From: Triplophysa rosa | Taxonomy: Eukaryota; Chordata; Actinopteri; Cypriniformes; Nemacheilidae | DNA length: 64,000 bases | Direction of reading: 5' to 3' | Assembly (NCBI RefSeq): GCF_024868665.1 | Contig: NC_079906.1 | Coordinates: forward strand, 9,010,835-9,074,834 | In this document: positions 12,596 through 25,318 of the stretch, in pieces | Layout of the letters: each line of letters opens with the position of its first letter | How positions within the stretch are numbered: position 1 is the first letter of the stretch | Notes under the pieces: generated by a model | Seen by the model: only the letters and a program-made list of their open reading frames with translations | Told to the model about the DNA's origin: nothing | The model's database searches: none | Translations under genes and position numbers: made by a program

Positions 12596-13952
12596 TTTGT
12601 CTTATGTGTATAAATAAACATATGACTAGTTATTGCATTGATACATGTAAATAAATTATACTCTATTTGCCATATAATACAGTAATTATTTACTGGTTCT
12701 TCTCTTCCTTCTCATCTATCCTAAATATCTCATGCGCCTTTGTTTCGTCTTTGCCACAGTTACATTTGGTTTGCTCAGGATGTATCTGTAAGACTACTTT
12801 CTTAAAAGATGCTTAATATGTACCCTTCAAAGCTCTTACAAACCTATGAGGAAATCATCAAACCAGAACAGATTTGTAACTTCTTATTTAAGCGTTGAGC
12901 ATGTCTTTGTTCTTTCCTGCTCATTGCCCTAGATACACATTTTTATAATGAGGGACTTTTATGAAAATATGCATCTGATATTTTATCATTGGCCTAGATT
13001 TGTAAGTAGGTCCACAAGTGGATATAGAATTTCCATTTTGTAGATAAAATAGCTTTTTTTTAGTACTCTTATACAGTAAGTCCTCCTTAACCTAAACCTT
13101 AGATGAGGAGCTATTAAATTGTATGATGGTGTAAAGAAGAAATATTGTCATAAAATAACGGTAGCTACAATTTGTAACCTTGCACTGTAGACCACAATCT
13201 TGTTAGTTGTGCATCTTAGCAAGTTTACTTAATTAAGTTAGTTGACCGGTCAAACGATTGGACAAACCAAATTAGGTCAACTCTAAGGAGCCAAGATGGT
13301 TTTTAGGATATGGTAGCTGGTTTGTTACTGGTCTACCAGCTGAGCCAAGTGAGGTGCGGAAAAATTAGGTGAGGAAGAGGTTTATTTTTTGCTTTTTGAG
13401 CTCCTCGAATTTTTTCTGATGTAGATATTGTGTTAAACAGGATCACAGGATGTTTGAAGCTGGATTTCAAGGAGATATGATCTCCCACATGTAATGCCGC
13501 TGAAACGCTAGTCAGCTGCTTCTCTGCTAATGTGTGAACGTGGAAGTAGGACAAAAAAAACTTGAGTGCATGAAAGTGTTTCCTGAGAGTAAATCATGCT
13601 TCTCCCTCGTGACTTTTATCTCGGTGTCCCTCACTTGCAACCTTCTCTCTATTTTTGAAATTAAGCCTTTAAAACTATTTGTTTACCCTCTCCTAAACAG
13701 GGCCTGTGACCCAAACATTCATCACTATGGCCTTAGGTAGATAGGCTAATGTTGTTGTGCATCCTGGGACTCTGGATTATTTAATGAAATGCTGCTTGAG
13801 GTCTGACTTGGATTAACCCTGAATTTAGTTGGTAGTATGATTTGACATCATTTTCAGGCGACAACTGACTTATTACAGCCTGATGTGAATCACACAATTA
13901 TTTTATGGAATTGTGCAACTCCTCGCACAGGAATTCCTCAAAATGAACAGCA
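12596..13952. other. Unassigned stretch
   Basis: No supported gene. The part around 13290-13345 (ggtagctggtttgtt, ggtctaccagctgagcc) is weakly reminiscent of a fish repeat built on accagc motifs, but this is too short to call. Confidence 0.4.
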
Positions 13953-14290
13953 CACTACAAATATCTCAAAATTCTCAAATATGCATACAAGAAAAGTGCT
14001 ATAAGATGTTGAACCCTGTTTTCTGAAAGAAAAAAAAGAGAATTAATCAAGTTTATGATTAAAGCAAGCAAAAATATCTGTCAGTAGGGTAAAAAATATA
14101 TAAGTATACTTCAGAAAGCTGTAAAACTTAAAGTTTATTTTTCTTACCTTATTGTCGGATATTTTGCTGATTTTGGGCATTAATATATACTTTTCTTTCA
14201 GAAAAAAATATTTAATATCTTAGGTCACTTTTTTCTTGTCAAGTAAATGTATCTTGACATAAGTATTTTTTAGATATTTTGTACTGCAAA
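13953..14290. mobile_element. MITE with long subterminal inverted repeats
   Basis: Outer ends (ctacaaatatctcaaaattc and ttagatattttgtactgc) and inner segments (gcaaaaatatctgtcag..gggtaa near 14070 against ttacc..tgtcggatattttgc near 14145) are inverted relative to each other. The whole unit could fold into an imperfect long hairpin. The consensus is a cyprinid MITE I recognise by its ttttctgaaa and gtcaagtaaatg blocks. It is strongly diverged. Confidence 0.6.
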
Positions 14291-15857
14291 GTGCATTTGA
14301 ATATGCTACCATGAAATAGAAACATGTCTGACAGTAACAAATAGCTCATAACTATGTTAACTGTATCTTACTGTAGATTTAAATATATGTAATTTACTGG
14401 CAACAGTTTGTTCAAAGATATATGCATTAAACATAAAATAACAGCCTCATGCAAACCATTTCTGGGAACTAAAATCTGAAAAAAAACTATATGAGGACAA
14501 ACAAAATCAGGAAAAAAAACGAACTAAATAAAAAACAGAAAAAGATTGATGAGGATTTCTGGTTCCCCAGAATGCTTTGTATGAGGCTGTTATTTCATGT
14601 TTTTTTTCTGTAAAGATAAAGATAATGTCACTTTACATTACATTATTCCAACATTCTGACTTAATCTGGAATGCAGCATTATATTCTGGCACTTTGGCAT
14701 TACTTCTCCCTTATAACAGGAAATGGGAGTGTGTAAATGTGGGAATGTGTGGGTGGATGTTGGACATTAACACAAAAGCTTCCTGAATCCTACAATCTTC
14801 GAGCACGGCTAATATCCTAACAGCAATACTTCTATGAAGGGTTTTGATACCATAATCATGAAAACCTTTGTGCTTTTGTATAATTAACTCAGATGGCAGT
14901 TTCTCTCATGAAAAAGTACAACAAAAGACTAGCCACTGATGTTGCTAATCTTTACAAAGAGACAGGTTTTTCTTTTCTTTTTTGACTGAATAAATGGCAG
15001 TGTGTCATAATGGGGATAATGGACTGTGATGAAAGGATTAGAGCCCCTTTCGAATAAGCACCTATATCCCACACATTCATTAGTGCATTGTGTGAAATTA
15101 TTTTCCGACAGCACAGGAATAAAGGTGCCTGTTTGAAGCATTTGCTAGAACAAACATACTCCAAGTGCGTGGTCGATGTGTCGTTGTTGTCAAAAGCTGA
15201 GAGAAACTGAGAAACAAAAAGCTAGAAAAAGGATGGAGAGAGGCCCCCTACAATAATCTTATGTACGTAATTTAACCTGTGATGCTGTGATTTATTATTG
15301 TATTGCATTACATTGGCCTTTAACTCAGAAACAACACAGCTGTCCTATTTTCCCCTATTGGGATTGGCTATTAGATGTTCGGCAAAGTTTAATGAAAAAC
15401 TATTATACTGTTGCCTATTCAGAGGAAATTAATGAGAATAGTGTTATAACAGATGTAATGGCTTTGGTACTAGACGTAAAGTTCTATCATCTGGTGTAGC
15501 ATTTATTAAAAAATTCAAGTTTTTGTGTTGAGCGCTGACTAAAATTGATTCCTCTCATGCTTTAGCAGTTCAAAAGAAAATGTATCCTGTAATTAAAACA
15601 TTTCCCAGTGGCTCTTTATGAACAACTTATTTTGACACGTTTAATTAAACACTTCATGGAATAACTGCCACGTGCATTATTCTGAGGATCCCTGCAACTC
15701 TTATGTTTGTTTATAAATGCATTCAGACAGTTTGATTCAAATGGCATTGTTGAAATTGTGTCTCACATACAATTCATTTTTTTAAATTACATTTTTAAAA
15801 TACTCATAATGCCACCATTGTTTAAATTCTAAGTAATGCATGGGCTAAAAAGGATAA
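14291..15857. other. Unassigned stretch
   Basis: No gene or repeat family recognised. Confidence 0.4.
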
Positions 15858-15900
15858 TGCTTTGGATAAAAGCAGTTAAAAAGTTCATAAATGTAAATGT
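15858..15900 (+). mobile_element. SINE/LINE tail remnant
   Basis: The segment tgctttggataaaagc..cataaatgtaaatgt is the plus-strand form of the fish SINE tail that appears reversed at 1945 and 2902. Only the 3' ~45 bp is left. Confidence 0.5.
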
Positions 15901-17254
15901 TTTTAAAGTAGTAATATTTGTAATATTTGCAGAAGACAGAAAATGACAAAAAGAACACAGTAAAAACATTTTTTTTAGTTTTACTTGACAGATTTTCCCT
16001 TATTTTAAAAATACAGTAAAAAACGACAAATTTCAAGATGTAAAATAACATTAAAGTGTAAAATAATATGAAAACATGCCATTTTACTTTACAAATACGG
16101 TTTAAGGTTATTTTATTTTGCTGCCCCAGATGCTGGAATATTGCCGTTATTTACAATATGTTTAATGGTATTTTTTACTGTAAATTTCATAAATGAATAT
16201 GCTAGAGGTTAGATTTTATAGAGGTTGTTTTTGCTTTGCATATTGTAACAGATAATAGAGAAAACTATGGGTGGGAGAACATGATCAGGTATAACAAAAG
16301 CCAGAATCAAATTCATATGATTCACGCAAGCACCATGTCTTAATTTGTCAGTAATTAGTCCTGAAAAATACAGAAAAAATATTGTGCATTTACAGTAATA
16401 TTTCTTTATAAAGTGCGTGTGTAAGATTAGAAAGTGTAGTTGTAAGTGACAAACTTGCTTATTTGATAAAGAAAGTGAAATTGCCATTGAACTTGATAGC
16501 AAGTAGAGCAGCTTTGACATTTTGCTTTAAGAAAACTCATACGAGTTTGGACTGGTATGAGAGTGGGTGGATTTTATTGTGGACGGTTTTTTATTTTTGG
16601 AGCCCACTTGGCTTGAAACTCTGAGGGGACGAGACACCTATGAGCTGGAGTCGTGTGTGCCAATCACTCGGATGCGGTTCCAACTCTTCTCCAAAGGTCT
16701 TAACATCCACAAATATAGACAGTAAATCATCCCCAGCCCACAGTGCTGAAAGTGATCTGAATCATCCCACTCTTACCTGAAGAGCAGTCATTGTTTTTAT
16801 TCTATGTTCAGCATTATGAAAAGACCTCATATTTTATGAGTACTACATGCATGACATGATAAAATGAAAAAGCTTGTTTTGATGTTTTCAGAAGAACTTG
16901 ACCCCGATAGTTTGACTCAAAACGGCAATAAATGACAATACATTTTCTGTATTGAAAGGGGCCATGTAAAATGGGATTGGTTAGATTGGTATTTGTTTGT
17001 CTTGCCGTCTGCCTAATGGATGCTGGTGAATAGGTGAATGCGATAAAAAGCTACGTGACTTTTATGAAGGGAACACGTTATTGCAAGCGATGTGAAATGC
17101 ACATCAGCCCCTTTTACCTTTTGATGCATGTTTTCTCTAATGAAAGTGTGGAGAGCAATTTATGTTGAATGTGATTTAACTTCTTCACATTCTGTCATGT
17201 ATGCACTGCGCTCTAAAAAGTTTAACTGTGATTTTGTCCTCTTTTTTTTTGTTG
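15901..17254. other. Unassigned AT-rich stretch
   Basis: 15950-16190 is very AT-rich with recurring gtaaaataa and actgtaaa words similar to the CACTGTAAAA elements at 41602 and 42980, but no paired ends were found. The rest is unassigned. Confidence 0.4.
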
Positions 17255-17497
17255 GTGAAACAATTTACACTAAAAAATAGTCCATTTAAAGCTGTGAAAT
17301 CAATGAAGTATGCTGTTTAAATTTAGTAAATCTAAGTCAAATATTTCTATAAGAATTCACCAAAAACATTAAGTGTATATTAAAAATATATTGTGTTATT
17401 TAAATACTTTTCATTAAATAAACTTAAATAATATGTGTAAATTTGAGAAAAATTTACTGTTGGATTTTTCTATTTTTTAATAGGTCCCACTGAAAAA
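17255..17497 (+). repeat. AT-rich dispersed repeat, copy 1
   Basis: This matches the reverse complement of 55728-55968. The blocks atactgtttaaatt (tatgctgtttaaattt here), tcaaatatttctat, aaatattaa..tattaaaaatata, aactgttggattttt and the end aataggtcccactgaa occur in the same order. Both copies are over 75% A+T. Probably a non-autonomous transposon, ends uncertain. Confidence 0.6.
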
Positions 17498-17599
17498 CAG
17501 ATATTAAAAGATATTATTAAGTTAATATAGCTGTTAATTTTTGTGATATTTACTAAGCCACTGAGGCTTAGGGACAAATACGGCCGTTAGGTTAAATTA

Positions 17600-17729
17600 A
17601 CATGGAAAATGTTTACATTATATTTGACTCAACCATGGTTTGAAACAACCCAGCATCATTTATAATGTTTGGATTCGTCCCTTTTTGAGCCAATGCTGGG
17701 CTGACAATAACCCAGCCTTTTTTAGAGTG
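17600..17729. mobile_element. AACCCAGC-type TIR element, partial copy
   Basis: The blocks gaaacaacccagc, atttataatgtttgg and aacccagccttttttagagt correspond to the central and right part of the better copy at 23761-23966. The left terminus is not recognisable. Confidence 0.55.
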
Positions 17730-18393
17730 TTGTTAAACATTTGACAATATAAAATTGTAAAATCTAATTAAAGCTGCTAGAACCTTTTTTTTACAAACAA
17801 AATGTCCTGAAAAAGGTATACTCATTAACAGGATTTTTGTTTGCTCAAACTTTTTAGTTAAAAGTTAAATTTGCCCGTTTTTTGGCACTCATACTTTTTA
17901 TATAAGCATTTAATTTTAAGCACAAAACCATCTCAATTTGAGATTGAATTAAGGTTATGTGGCTTGCTCTGTTCTTTTAAATGTAGTTATATATTTCTGG
18001 TTTGGGGTGGAATGACATAGCAGTTCGAATCCAGTTTCAGTTTGGTGTCTGCATGTGTGCAGCTGATGTAAAGGTTTCTTCTTGCTCAGACACAGACTGA
18101 ATGACTAAGCTGATGTATGGCTATAGAACAGAATGCTGGCCAGTGCTCTTTATAATGCTGTGTCCTCTTCACTGCTCATTTGCTGTTTGTGTGGGTTTCC
18201 ACCAAAGCGTGAAAGTGAGTGGATGCTCAGTTTCAATCTGCCTTTTGTTAAGAAGTTGTTCACAGTTTATGGTTTCTAGTTCAAGGGTTGTTTCTTCTTT
18301 ATTTACAGCACAACCACTGAAATCTATTCTGCCTTATACTATATTTATTTGTCTGGTTGTAGTGTGTGAGATGGTGTGTCGCTTTAGCGACCC
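17730..18393. other. Unassigned stretch
   Basis: No gene or repeat recognised. Confidence 0.4.
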
Positions 18394-18603
18394 TTAAAGG
18401 AACAGACTCAAGAAGACATATAAAACAATATGGCAAATTCCATGTAAGGGGACTCGAGCTATATTTAAATAGCTCATTCTGCGGTAATAAAAAAGATAAC
18501 GCTTCATAAGGTTTCCATACACATCTGAACACATAGTTATGTATTATATTACATTGAATTTCTGTCAATAGATCCTCCAAAAAATTACACATTAACCCTT
18601 TAA
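18394..18603 (+). mobile_element. MITE family A, internally deleted copy
   Basis: TTAA at 18394-18397 leads into aaggaacagact. The blocks aaattccatgtaaggggact, ataacgcttcataagg and gatcctccaaaaaattacac then match the family. It ends ccctttaa at 18603. About half of the ~395-bp full length is missing from the left interior. Confidence 0.75.
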
Positions 18604-19860
18604 ACAAATAGAGAAGGATTCATATTAATCAGTTCCTTAAACAAAGCTGGCTTTATAATACTTGGAATAAAGTTAATCAGCGTGAACAAATAATGACAGA
18701 ACTTTCATTTCTCTGTGAACTTAAGAGAACTGTAACATTTCTGTCACTTGAGGTGTGTTTTTGTTTCTGATTAGCCTTTGCAAGTTATTGAACGAGAAAT
18801 GTGTGTTTATGAGTTCTAATGGATGAAAGTGATCTGCTTTTTTGGGACTATGTCCCAGCGTGTGTGCTGCGCTGATAATGAAAGTCAACGTTGCCGTGCC
18901 AACACACGAATGATGGAACGCTAATTGTCACAGCACGCGTTCCAGACTACATCCAGACTGGCAAAATCAGCCAGCTGTGTGTTTGCATATGAAAGAGAGA
19001 AACTAAATAGGTGCAGAGCACTGGATCACAATGAAAATGTTTGCTCTCTTGAACCTTTTGTCAATGGCAAATGCTTTCGTTCCTAGTGACTCCCATTGCA
19101 CCTAAGCTAGCCACTTCATCAGTCTGTTTTGTGAAAATCAAACTGTGTTGCTTTGTAGTTGCTATCATGATGTTTTACCATCTAGTAAGTAAAAATGTAG
19201 TAGTAGAAAAGAGATGTCCGCTGTTCACTGTATGCAATCATGGAAAGATGTTGCATCTGTTCTGTTGGCAAGATACAGACCCACAATACTAAAACTTTAC
19301 CTGATGTGGCCTCATTTATTATGTCACTTGAAATGTAAAGCACCATTATAAATTTACACTCTCTGCCATGTAAATAATTGATGGGTACTGGAAGAAGGTC
19401 TAGTACCTTCATACCTGCAGGATGACATTTGATCCTTCCATCTTGTCTAAATGGTTAGTGAAGTGAACACCTTTGACAGGCAGTCAGCATCCCCTTAAGT
19501 AAATTTCAGGTATACTTTAAAAAGTATACGTAAAAGAACAACTCATGGTTGGGGTTTCTCCCCCCTGTCTGTTCTTGGAAAGGGCACTTTGGCTATCAAA
19601 AGGGGCACTTTGGGCATCAGCGCCAAAGAAGCAGGTGCTCAAGCAGCCTTTTTTTGGACTTCAGGTATGTTCCTTGGGTATCAATTGTTGTACTATTCAT
19701 TGTTTTCACTTTGTATAAAGATCAGGTTCAATTCCATGTTTTATTTAATCCACCAAAAGCTGACTTTTACTATATAAACTATATTTTTGAAATGTTAATG
19801 GTTTGTTGATATGTAAATCAAAAGACACAGCAAGTCGAGAATACTTCATACAGTACTTCA
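18604..19860. other. Unassigned stretch
   Basis: A local near-repeat, ggcactttggctatcaaaag followed by ggcactttgggcatcag, is seen at about 19580-19620. No gene supported. Confidence 0.4.
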
Positions 19861-20254
19861 TTAAACTTTTAAATATCCAAAGTGTCATTTTTTGGAGGAT
19901 CTTTGGAGAGAAATGCACATAACTGTGTCTTCAGAGGTGTATAAAGACCTTTCATAATGAAGCGTTATGTTTTTATTATCTTAGAAGGAGCTATTTCTAT
20001 CTACATACGCCGCGGGTCCCCTTGCATGGAATTCACCATGTTGTTTCTACAGTAGCCGTAAACTGATAAACTGCTCTACAGAGCGTGTTTCGTAAATATT
20101 TTATCTCCTTCGGCAAAGAAGCAAAAATGTGACGACATCTTCGTCCTGTGTCAGCCACCGTAGTGCTTAGAAAGGGAGGGGGTGGAGTGAGCTGTTGGTT
20201 GCAATTCGCAATCTCACCACTAGATGCCACTAAGTTTATACACTAGACCTTTAA
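19861..20254 (-). mobile_element. MITE family A, full-length copy
   Basis: TTAA at 19861-19864 and at 20251-20254 bounds 394 bp. On the minus strand it begins aggtctagtgtataaact, carries gcaattgcaaccaacagctc-like and aattccatgcaaggggac blocks, and ends with the ccaaaaaatgacactt region. It is the reference for the fragments at 1, 8846, 18394 and 22594. The TTAA flanks and AG..CT termini fit piggyBac- or Kolobok-type mobilisation. Non-coding. Confidence 0.8.
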
Positions 20255-22593
20255 GTAGGCTATTGATCAAAAGACTGGTAAAGGCCAAAAACACCCAGGC
20301 TTTTTTGTAGTATACAGTAAGTTATACTTCAATGAGTATTTTTTTACACTTTATAATTCAGTTTTAAATACGTTACTGGAACATGTCTTGACCCACAATA
20401 CAGTAAGAGCTGTTCTTACAAATACTGTAGCTTCCTGCAAGCATTTCCAGTATGGCCTCCAAGTGGACTGACTTGCCTTAAAGGGACTTTGTGTCAAGCT
20501 CAGTAGTGCAGGACAGGTGTCATAGATTTAATAAGATCCTTTTCCTTCACAGGCGGAAAACAATTCCACTGTTGTCTCCAGCACGTTTGGTCTCTCCATA
20601 GACGACATTGTTTTTCATTACAGTAATTACTCTTCTTAGAGCACGCTTTACTCCAGGGAACCGCAGCGAGTTAGAGGCTAGCTGTGGCTCATGTAAAATT
20701 AAAAAGGCAAATGTGATTAGAGACAAACTGAGATTTCTTTATTTCTAAACCTCTTCTTTGAAACTCTGAAAGAGTTAGAGTGTTCATTAAATGTGTATGT
20801 TACAACACTGAGGGAAAATCTACTCAGAATGAATTCCAGTAGCAGCAGCGTTGTTTATTGCATGCGTTTTGCGCATTAGTTTAATATTTAGCATTTACTA
20901 TATTATGCAAATTAGAACAAACAAGCACCTCAAAAATTGTGCTCAGCGTGATTTGCGCTGCCCATTTAACCATCTTACAGTCAGATTCTGTGCACTGGGT
21001 TGTGGAGGATGCAGCATACTTCACTGCGATCCAGACACCTGAATGAGCTCTTTAAAATGCTGAAAGTACACTTGACTTCACCGCATGAATTTATGCGCCA
21101 TCGCCGAGCGCATTTATCCCTGGTTGTCCATCATGTGAAACTGTGTGTTTTATGATGTACGCAAATGCCAAACTTCTTAACAAAATTCTGTTTACCTCTT
21201 GCTTTTTACGACCAGAACAAGGTTAATTGCTGCAGGCAAATAGCACAAATAGGATTTACTTGAATTTAGAGTGCATTCCACCATATATTAACTTTTTATG
21301 AATGATACATTTTTTATTAATGAAAAGTCTTCTGTGCCCCACAATCTTTTCTTGGAAGGACAAAGCATGTATCGACACAAATGCTGCATATTGCAGTTTT
21401 TATTTATGACCTTTTCTTTGTTAACTACAAAGCGGCCTCAACTCATTAAGTAGTTTTTAGAGGTCTCCCTAGATAGATGAAGATTGACGACTGACAGCCT
21501 CACTGCATCTTGAATCAGGTGCTGGAGAAAGGAAGGGGGTTGATGTGGTTGACAAGTCAGTTGCAGGAGTCAAATTAAATTATAATCGGCGAGGCCAAAA
21601 GCACAGAAATGAACCTAAACAGAGAGGGACATTGTTTGTGTTAAGTGCATTAAAAGCAATATCATACTTGGAATCGGGCTGTTAAGCCATATATCAGCAC
21701 ACTGTTATTAGCTACGACTGAATTGAGTCATGCTAACACGCAGCCATCCTCAAGTGAAACACTATTTAACCCTTGTGTGCGTCCCGTTTTTAATGTTTAG
21801 CAAAAAATAATAGTTTTTCCTCCCTATATTTTTCCACTATATATCTATCTTTATTCTGGATAAACGTGTTTACAGACATATAATAGATTTTTTTTGTACG
21901 TTTTTATTTTTTACAAAAAACTAAAAGCACCTTTTTCATGGGTCATTTGAGGTAAATGATGCACATTAACCATGTACTGTATGCTGTCTATGCTGCTTGT
22001 TATATACACCTGTAAAGTAAGAGTAACAAAAACAGAAACACTATACAACTAATATAAATACACCATACCAACATCTGTAATCAATTTTTAGGACAAACAT
22101 CTGAGAAAGAGTTAATACAATTCAATTACAATTTCATAAATACATTAAATAAATATACTGTAGTATAATAAGGACTATAATTTACTCCAGTAAGTCTTCA
22201 GAGCAATGAATGAGTCACCTCTGTATACTTTCTTGTGTGTGTGTTTCATGTAGGGGTGATATTTCCAACACGTCTCTAAAGTAAACATTGCTCTAGCAAC
22301 TTTTATCCCCACTCCCAAAACTGTCACTTTTGTGTTGTATCTCATACTTCACTGCTGTTGTTTTCAACTCATTTAAAAAGATTATTTACTCAAGCCTAAG
22401 ACACCGGGGCTTTCTGGGACTCATTTCTGCCCCTCCCTTCAGCAACATGTCGCTGAAAAGATTCAAATCTGCCTATGATCCAATCAGTTCCCAATGGAAA
22501 AAGTGCAGTCCCACTTACATGTTTTCTTATTTCAGAATTTACTCTTATATTCGTCACGATAGGGGCAAAGACAACTTCTGTTTCATGCCGACT
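20255..22593. other. Unassigned 2.3-kb stretch
   Basis: No gene supported. At 21766 the sequence tttaacccttgtgtg resembles the end of a fish TTAA-type element, but no partner end was found. Confidence 0.4.
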
Positions 22594-22847
22594 TTAAAGG
22601 AGCAATGCAGAGATTTTAGCAGCATCTAGTGCTGAGGTTGCCAATTGCAACCAACAGCTCACTCCACCCCTGCCTTTTGAAACACTACGGACAAAGATGT
22701 CATCACGTCTTCACTTCTTTACCGAAGGAGATCATGTTTTTACGAAACACGCTCTGTATAGCAGAAACAACAGCAAATTCCACACAAGGGGACCAGTGGT
22801 GTGTGTAGATAGAAATAGCTCATTCTTAAAAACATAACGCTTCGTTA

Positions 22848-23665
22848 AGTAAGGTTCCCTTTCTGTCGGTCTCTCAGCGTTGTGTCGAACTGACAGAATG
22901 GGGATTTGATCTTGAGAACCTATCATATCTGATTGTACTTTTAAAAGGCCAATGAACTTGGCGAATGGCATGGCATGGCATGCCAGTCTCCGCCCCGTAC
23001 ATACGGGTATAAAAGGAAGATGGCGTGCCCATTCATTCACCTTTTGTTCTTCAGAACCTGCTAAGCTTTAATGCTGAGCGCATTATCATCTGATTTCTTC
23101 TACTGGATTCTACGACGCAGAGCAGCGGACTCGTCCTGGTGTGTGCGATTTTCCCTGGGCGTTTCGGTAGCGAGCCAAGGGTGTTTACTAGAGAAAATTT
23201 CCCTAATAGAGCTAAATTTCTCACAGCGTGCACTTGCCGCCAGGCATGCCTCGCCACTGTAATCTTGGATGTGGCTGGCTCGTCCTCGAGCCAGACAGGC
23301 ACGATAGCTGCATCACAGGTTTGGGTCTCCAACATGCTGAGGTAGCGTTCATGGATACGTCATGTCCGCATTTGCGAGCACATGTCGATCAAGGTATTGC
23401 GGTCACAGTTACGGTGTTCTTTTTGGACCCAGCCATAACATCGTCCGCTTCCCGTTCCGCAGCGGCTGCCAAGCCGTCTGCAGCGGCGATGGTGATATGG
23501 GGATTCCCATGGACATTAATCCATTGCAGAAAGAGGACACACAGCCCCTACTTCACCGTCCCCAAGAAAGGTGGGGGGCTGCGCCCCATCCTGGGTCTGC
23601 GCACTCTGAACAAGACCCTTCACAGGCTCCCGTTCAGAATCCCGTTCGAGGGTCGAGCATACCAG
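22848..23665 (+). mobile_element. DIRS-like tyrosine-recombinase retrotransposon, 5' fragment
   Basis: It opens with aaggttccctttctgtcggt, which I recognise as the terminal repeat of cyprinid DIRS elements. A TATA-like gggtataaaagg follows near 23005 and then coding sequence (see 23510-23668). The element stops just after the first RT residues; the rest of RT/RNase H, methyltransferase, recombinase and right terminus are missing. A small (atggc)n run lies at 22972-22985. Recognition is from memory, so the family name is provisional. Confidence 0.6.
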
Positions 23666-23668
23666 TAA
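23510..23668 (+). pseudogene. DIRS-like reverse transcriptase N-terminal fragment
   Basis: The frame that runs through 23228-23668 contains YFTVPKKGGGLRPILGLR and then LNKTLHRLPF. This is the hallmark start of the RT domain in DIRS and Ty3-like elements (a lysine/glycine-rich block followed by RPILDLR..LN). Only about 40 recognisable RT residues are present; the catalytic YxDD region lies beyond the truncation. Upstream residues are alanine- and serine-rich and not conserved to my eye. It is a dead fragment inside the nested insertion at 22848-23665. Confidence 0.6.
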
Positions 23669-23760
23669 AAGGTCCTGAGACCTTGTGCTATATTATATTT
23701 TAATTCTGTTAGTAGATTCTCGTAAATATTACACACTGAACCTTTAAAGCGAAACAAACG

Positions 23761-23966
23761 CTTTAAAAAAATGTTGAGTTATTTCACCCCATCGTTGGAT
23801 CAAATATGGACAAACCCAACTTTTGGGTTAAAAAAGAATGTCTACAGTATATTTGACCCAACAGTGGGCTGAAACAACCCAGCGTAGGGTAATTTATAAC
23901 TCAATGTTTTGGATTGTCCATTATTGACCCTACACTGGGTTGAAATAACCCAACTTTTTTTGAGTG
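23761..23966. mobile_element. AACCCAGC-type TIR element
   Basis: Left end gttgagttatttcacccc..ggacaa and right end ttgtcc..gggttgaaataacccaac are terminal inverted repeats. The outer right edge reads tttttttgagtg. The interior holds further inverted aacccaac/gttgggtt words. About 205 bp, non-coding. It lies 13 bp beyond the MITE that ends at 23747. Confidence 0.7.
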
Positions 23967-25274
23967 AAACATTACGTTTTTTCCCGGAATGCCCTGCTGT
24001 TTTTTATCATACATTAAAATCAAATAAAATGTTTACTGTAAAAGTCATCATAAAAAAGTCTTCTCTATATGACTCATACAGTATATTCCAATGACATTTG
24101 CCACCTCGTTCACTTTCAGAAGTTACACACTTCACCTCTAATTAATCTCCGAAATGTTAATGTGTTAACTTCATTAACCAAAATACTAAAAATTAATTGA
24201 CCTCATACTAATTAACCTACCAAGGAATGTTGTAAGTTTAGCATTGATTTAGAATTGGGTTCTGTTTAATGAATTGATTATCATAAAGAAGATGTCAGAG
24301 TAAATGTTATCATGGGCCGGTGGCTTTATTGAAAAGTCACAAATCAATTCTACAGCATTTCATCATGAGGCCGGTCAGCCTGTGGAATGAGCTCATGAAT
24401 GAATGGACATAACCTTTTCCAGGAAGGTCCTTATCAATGATTTCCACTCCAGAACGCATGAACAGATTAATTAACTCTTGTTAAGTGAACAATGACGCTG
24501 CAATTAACAGCCAGTTCGCTAAAAGCCATCATCAGACAGTCAAACAAATTATAACCATTACAGTAAACACCACCAGACAGACCTAAAATTGTATGCCGAG
24601 TCTTAATAATAATATTGAATAATAACTCCAAAATTATGTGCGCAGAAAAGGATCCTCAAGCATAATTTGAGGCAGCTGCATGCAGCCCCAGCCCTCCACT
24701 GATTCTGCAGAGGATAAGCTGGATGTCAGTGCAGACTCGATGACATGATTTTCAAATGAGGATGTTCACATTAATCCTTTTTCCATAGATTTTCCATCAA
24801 TGTCTAAAGCATGAAGCATATATCGCTTCTTGTGCATACAGATTCACCCCGCACCTAAACATCGGCCTCGTTGCATTTTACATCATATTGTGTAAATAGG
24901 TGTTATTTTGTTGTTCAAATGGGTTTGTTGTTCCAGCACTGCCAACGGTGAGGTCTGTTTGGGGTTGAAGGAAGGGTGGGCGTGTTCACAACCTCCGCTG
25001 GAGGCAAGGGTGATAAAAACAGTGATTGAGGTTCTGCAATAAAAGCCTCGCTGGAGAACCAGTGAGATTCAATTCTGCTGCTTTTATAAAGCTATACATC
25101 TCAACAGAAGGGCCGGGCGAAGAGAATGACTGAAAGAGAAAAAACTGAGAATTCACACAATTATCTGAGGATGAAACTGTGAACAAAACTTCAGTGAACC
25201 ACACAGCTTCTATAAATTGGACAGGTTATCACTTAAGAATGGGCTGTATAACAAAGTTTATATAATGTATTTAG
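23967..25274. other. Unassigned stretch
   Basis: No gene or repeat family recognised. Confidence 0.4.
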
Positions 25275-25318
25275 TTTAAGGAATAATTCGCCCCAAAATA
25301 ATGATTCTGTCATTGCTG
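25275..25318 (+). mobile_element. Angel-like MITE, end fragment
   Basis: tttaaggaataattcgcccc and aatgattctgtcattg match the left end of the full copy at 37815-38114. The copy is truncated after about 45 bp. Confidence 0.5.

Larger units (their letters stand above)
22594..23747 (+). mobile_element. MITE family A copy split by a DIRS-like insertion
   Basis: TTAA at 22594-22597 opens the copy. The left part (aattgcaaccaacagctcac, ctccacccctgcc, acgaaacacgctctgta, ggggac, ataacgcttcgtta) runs to about 22847. The remainder of the family (aaaggtcctgagacctt through ctgttagtagattctcg to cctttaa) resumes at about 23666 and ends with TTAA at 23744-23747. The ~0.8 kb between is foreign. Confidence 0.7.

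Noticed and set aside
21766..22200. Possible TTAA-type element starting tttaacccttgtgtg
   Set aside because: Only one end resembles a known terminus. I could not find an inverted partner.
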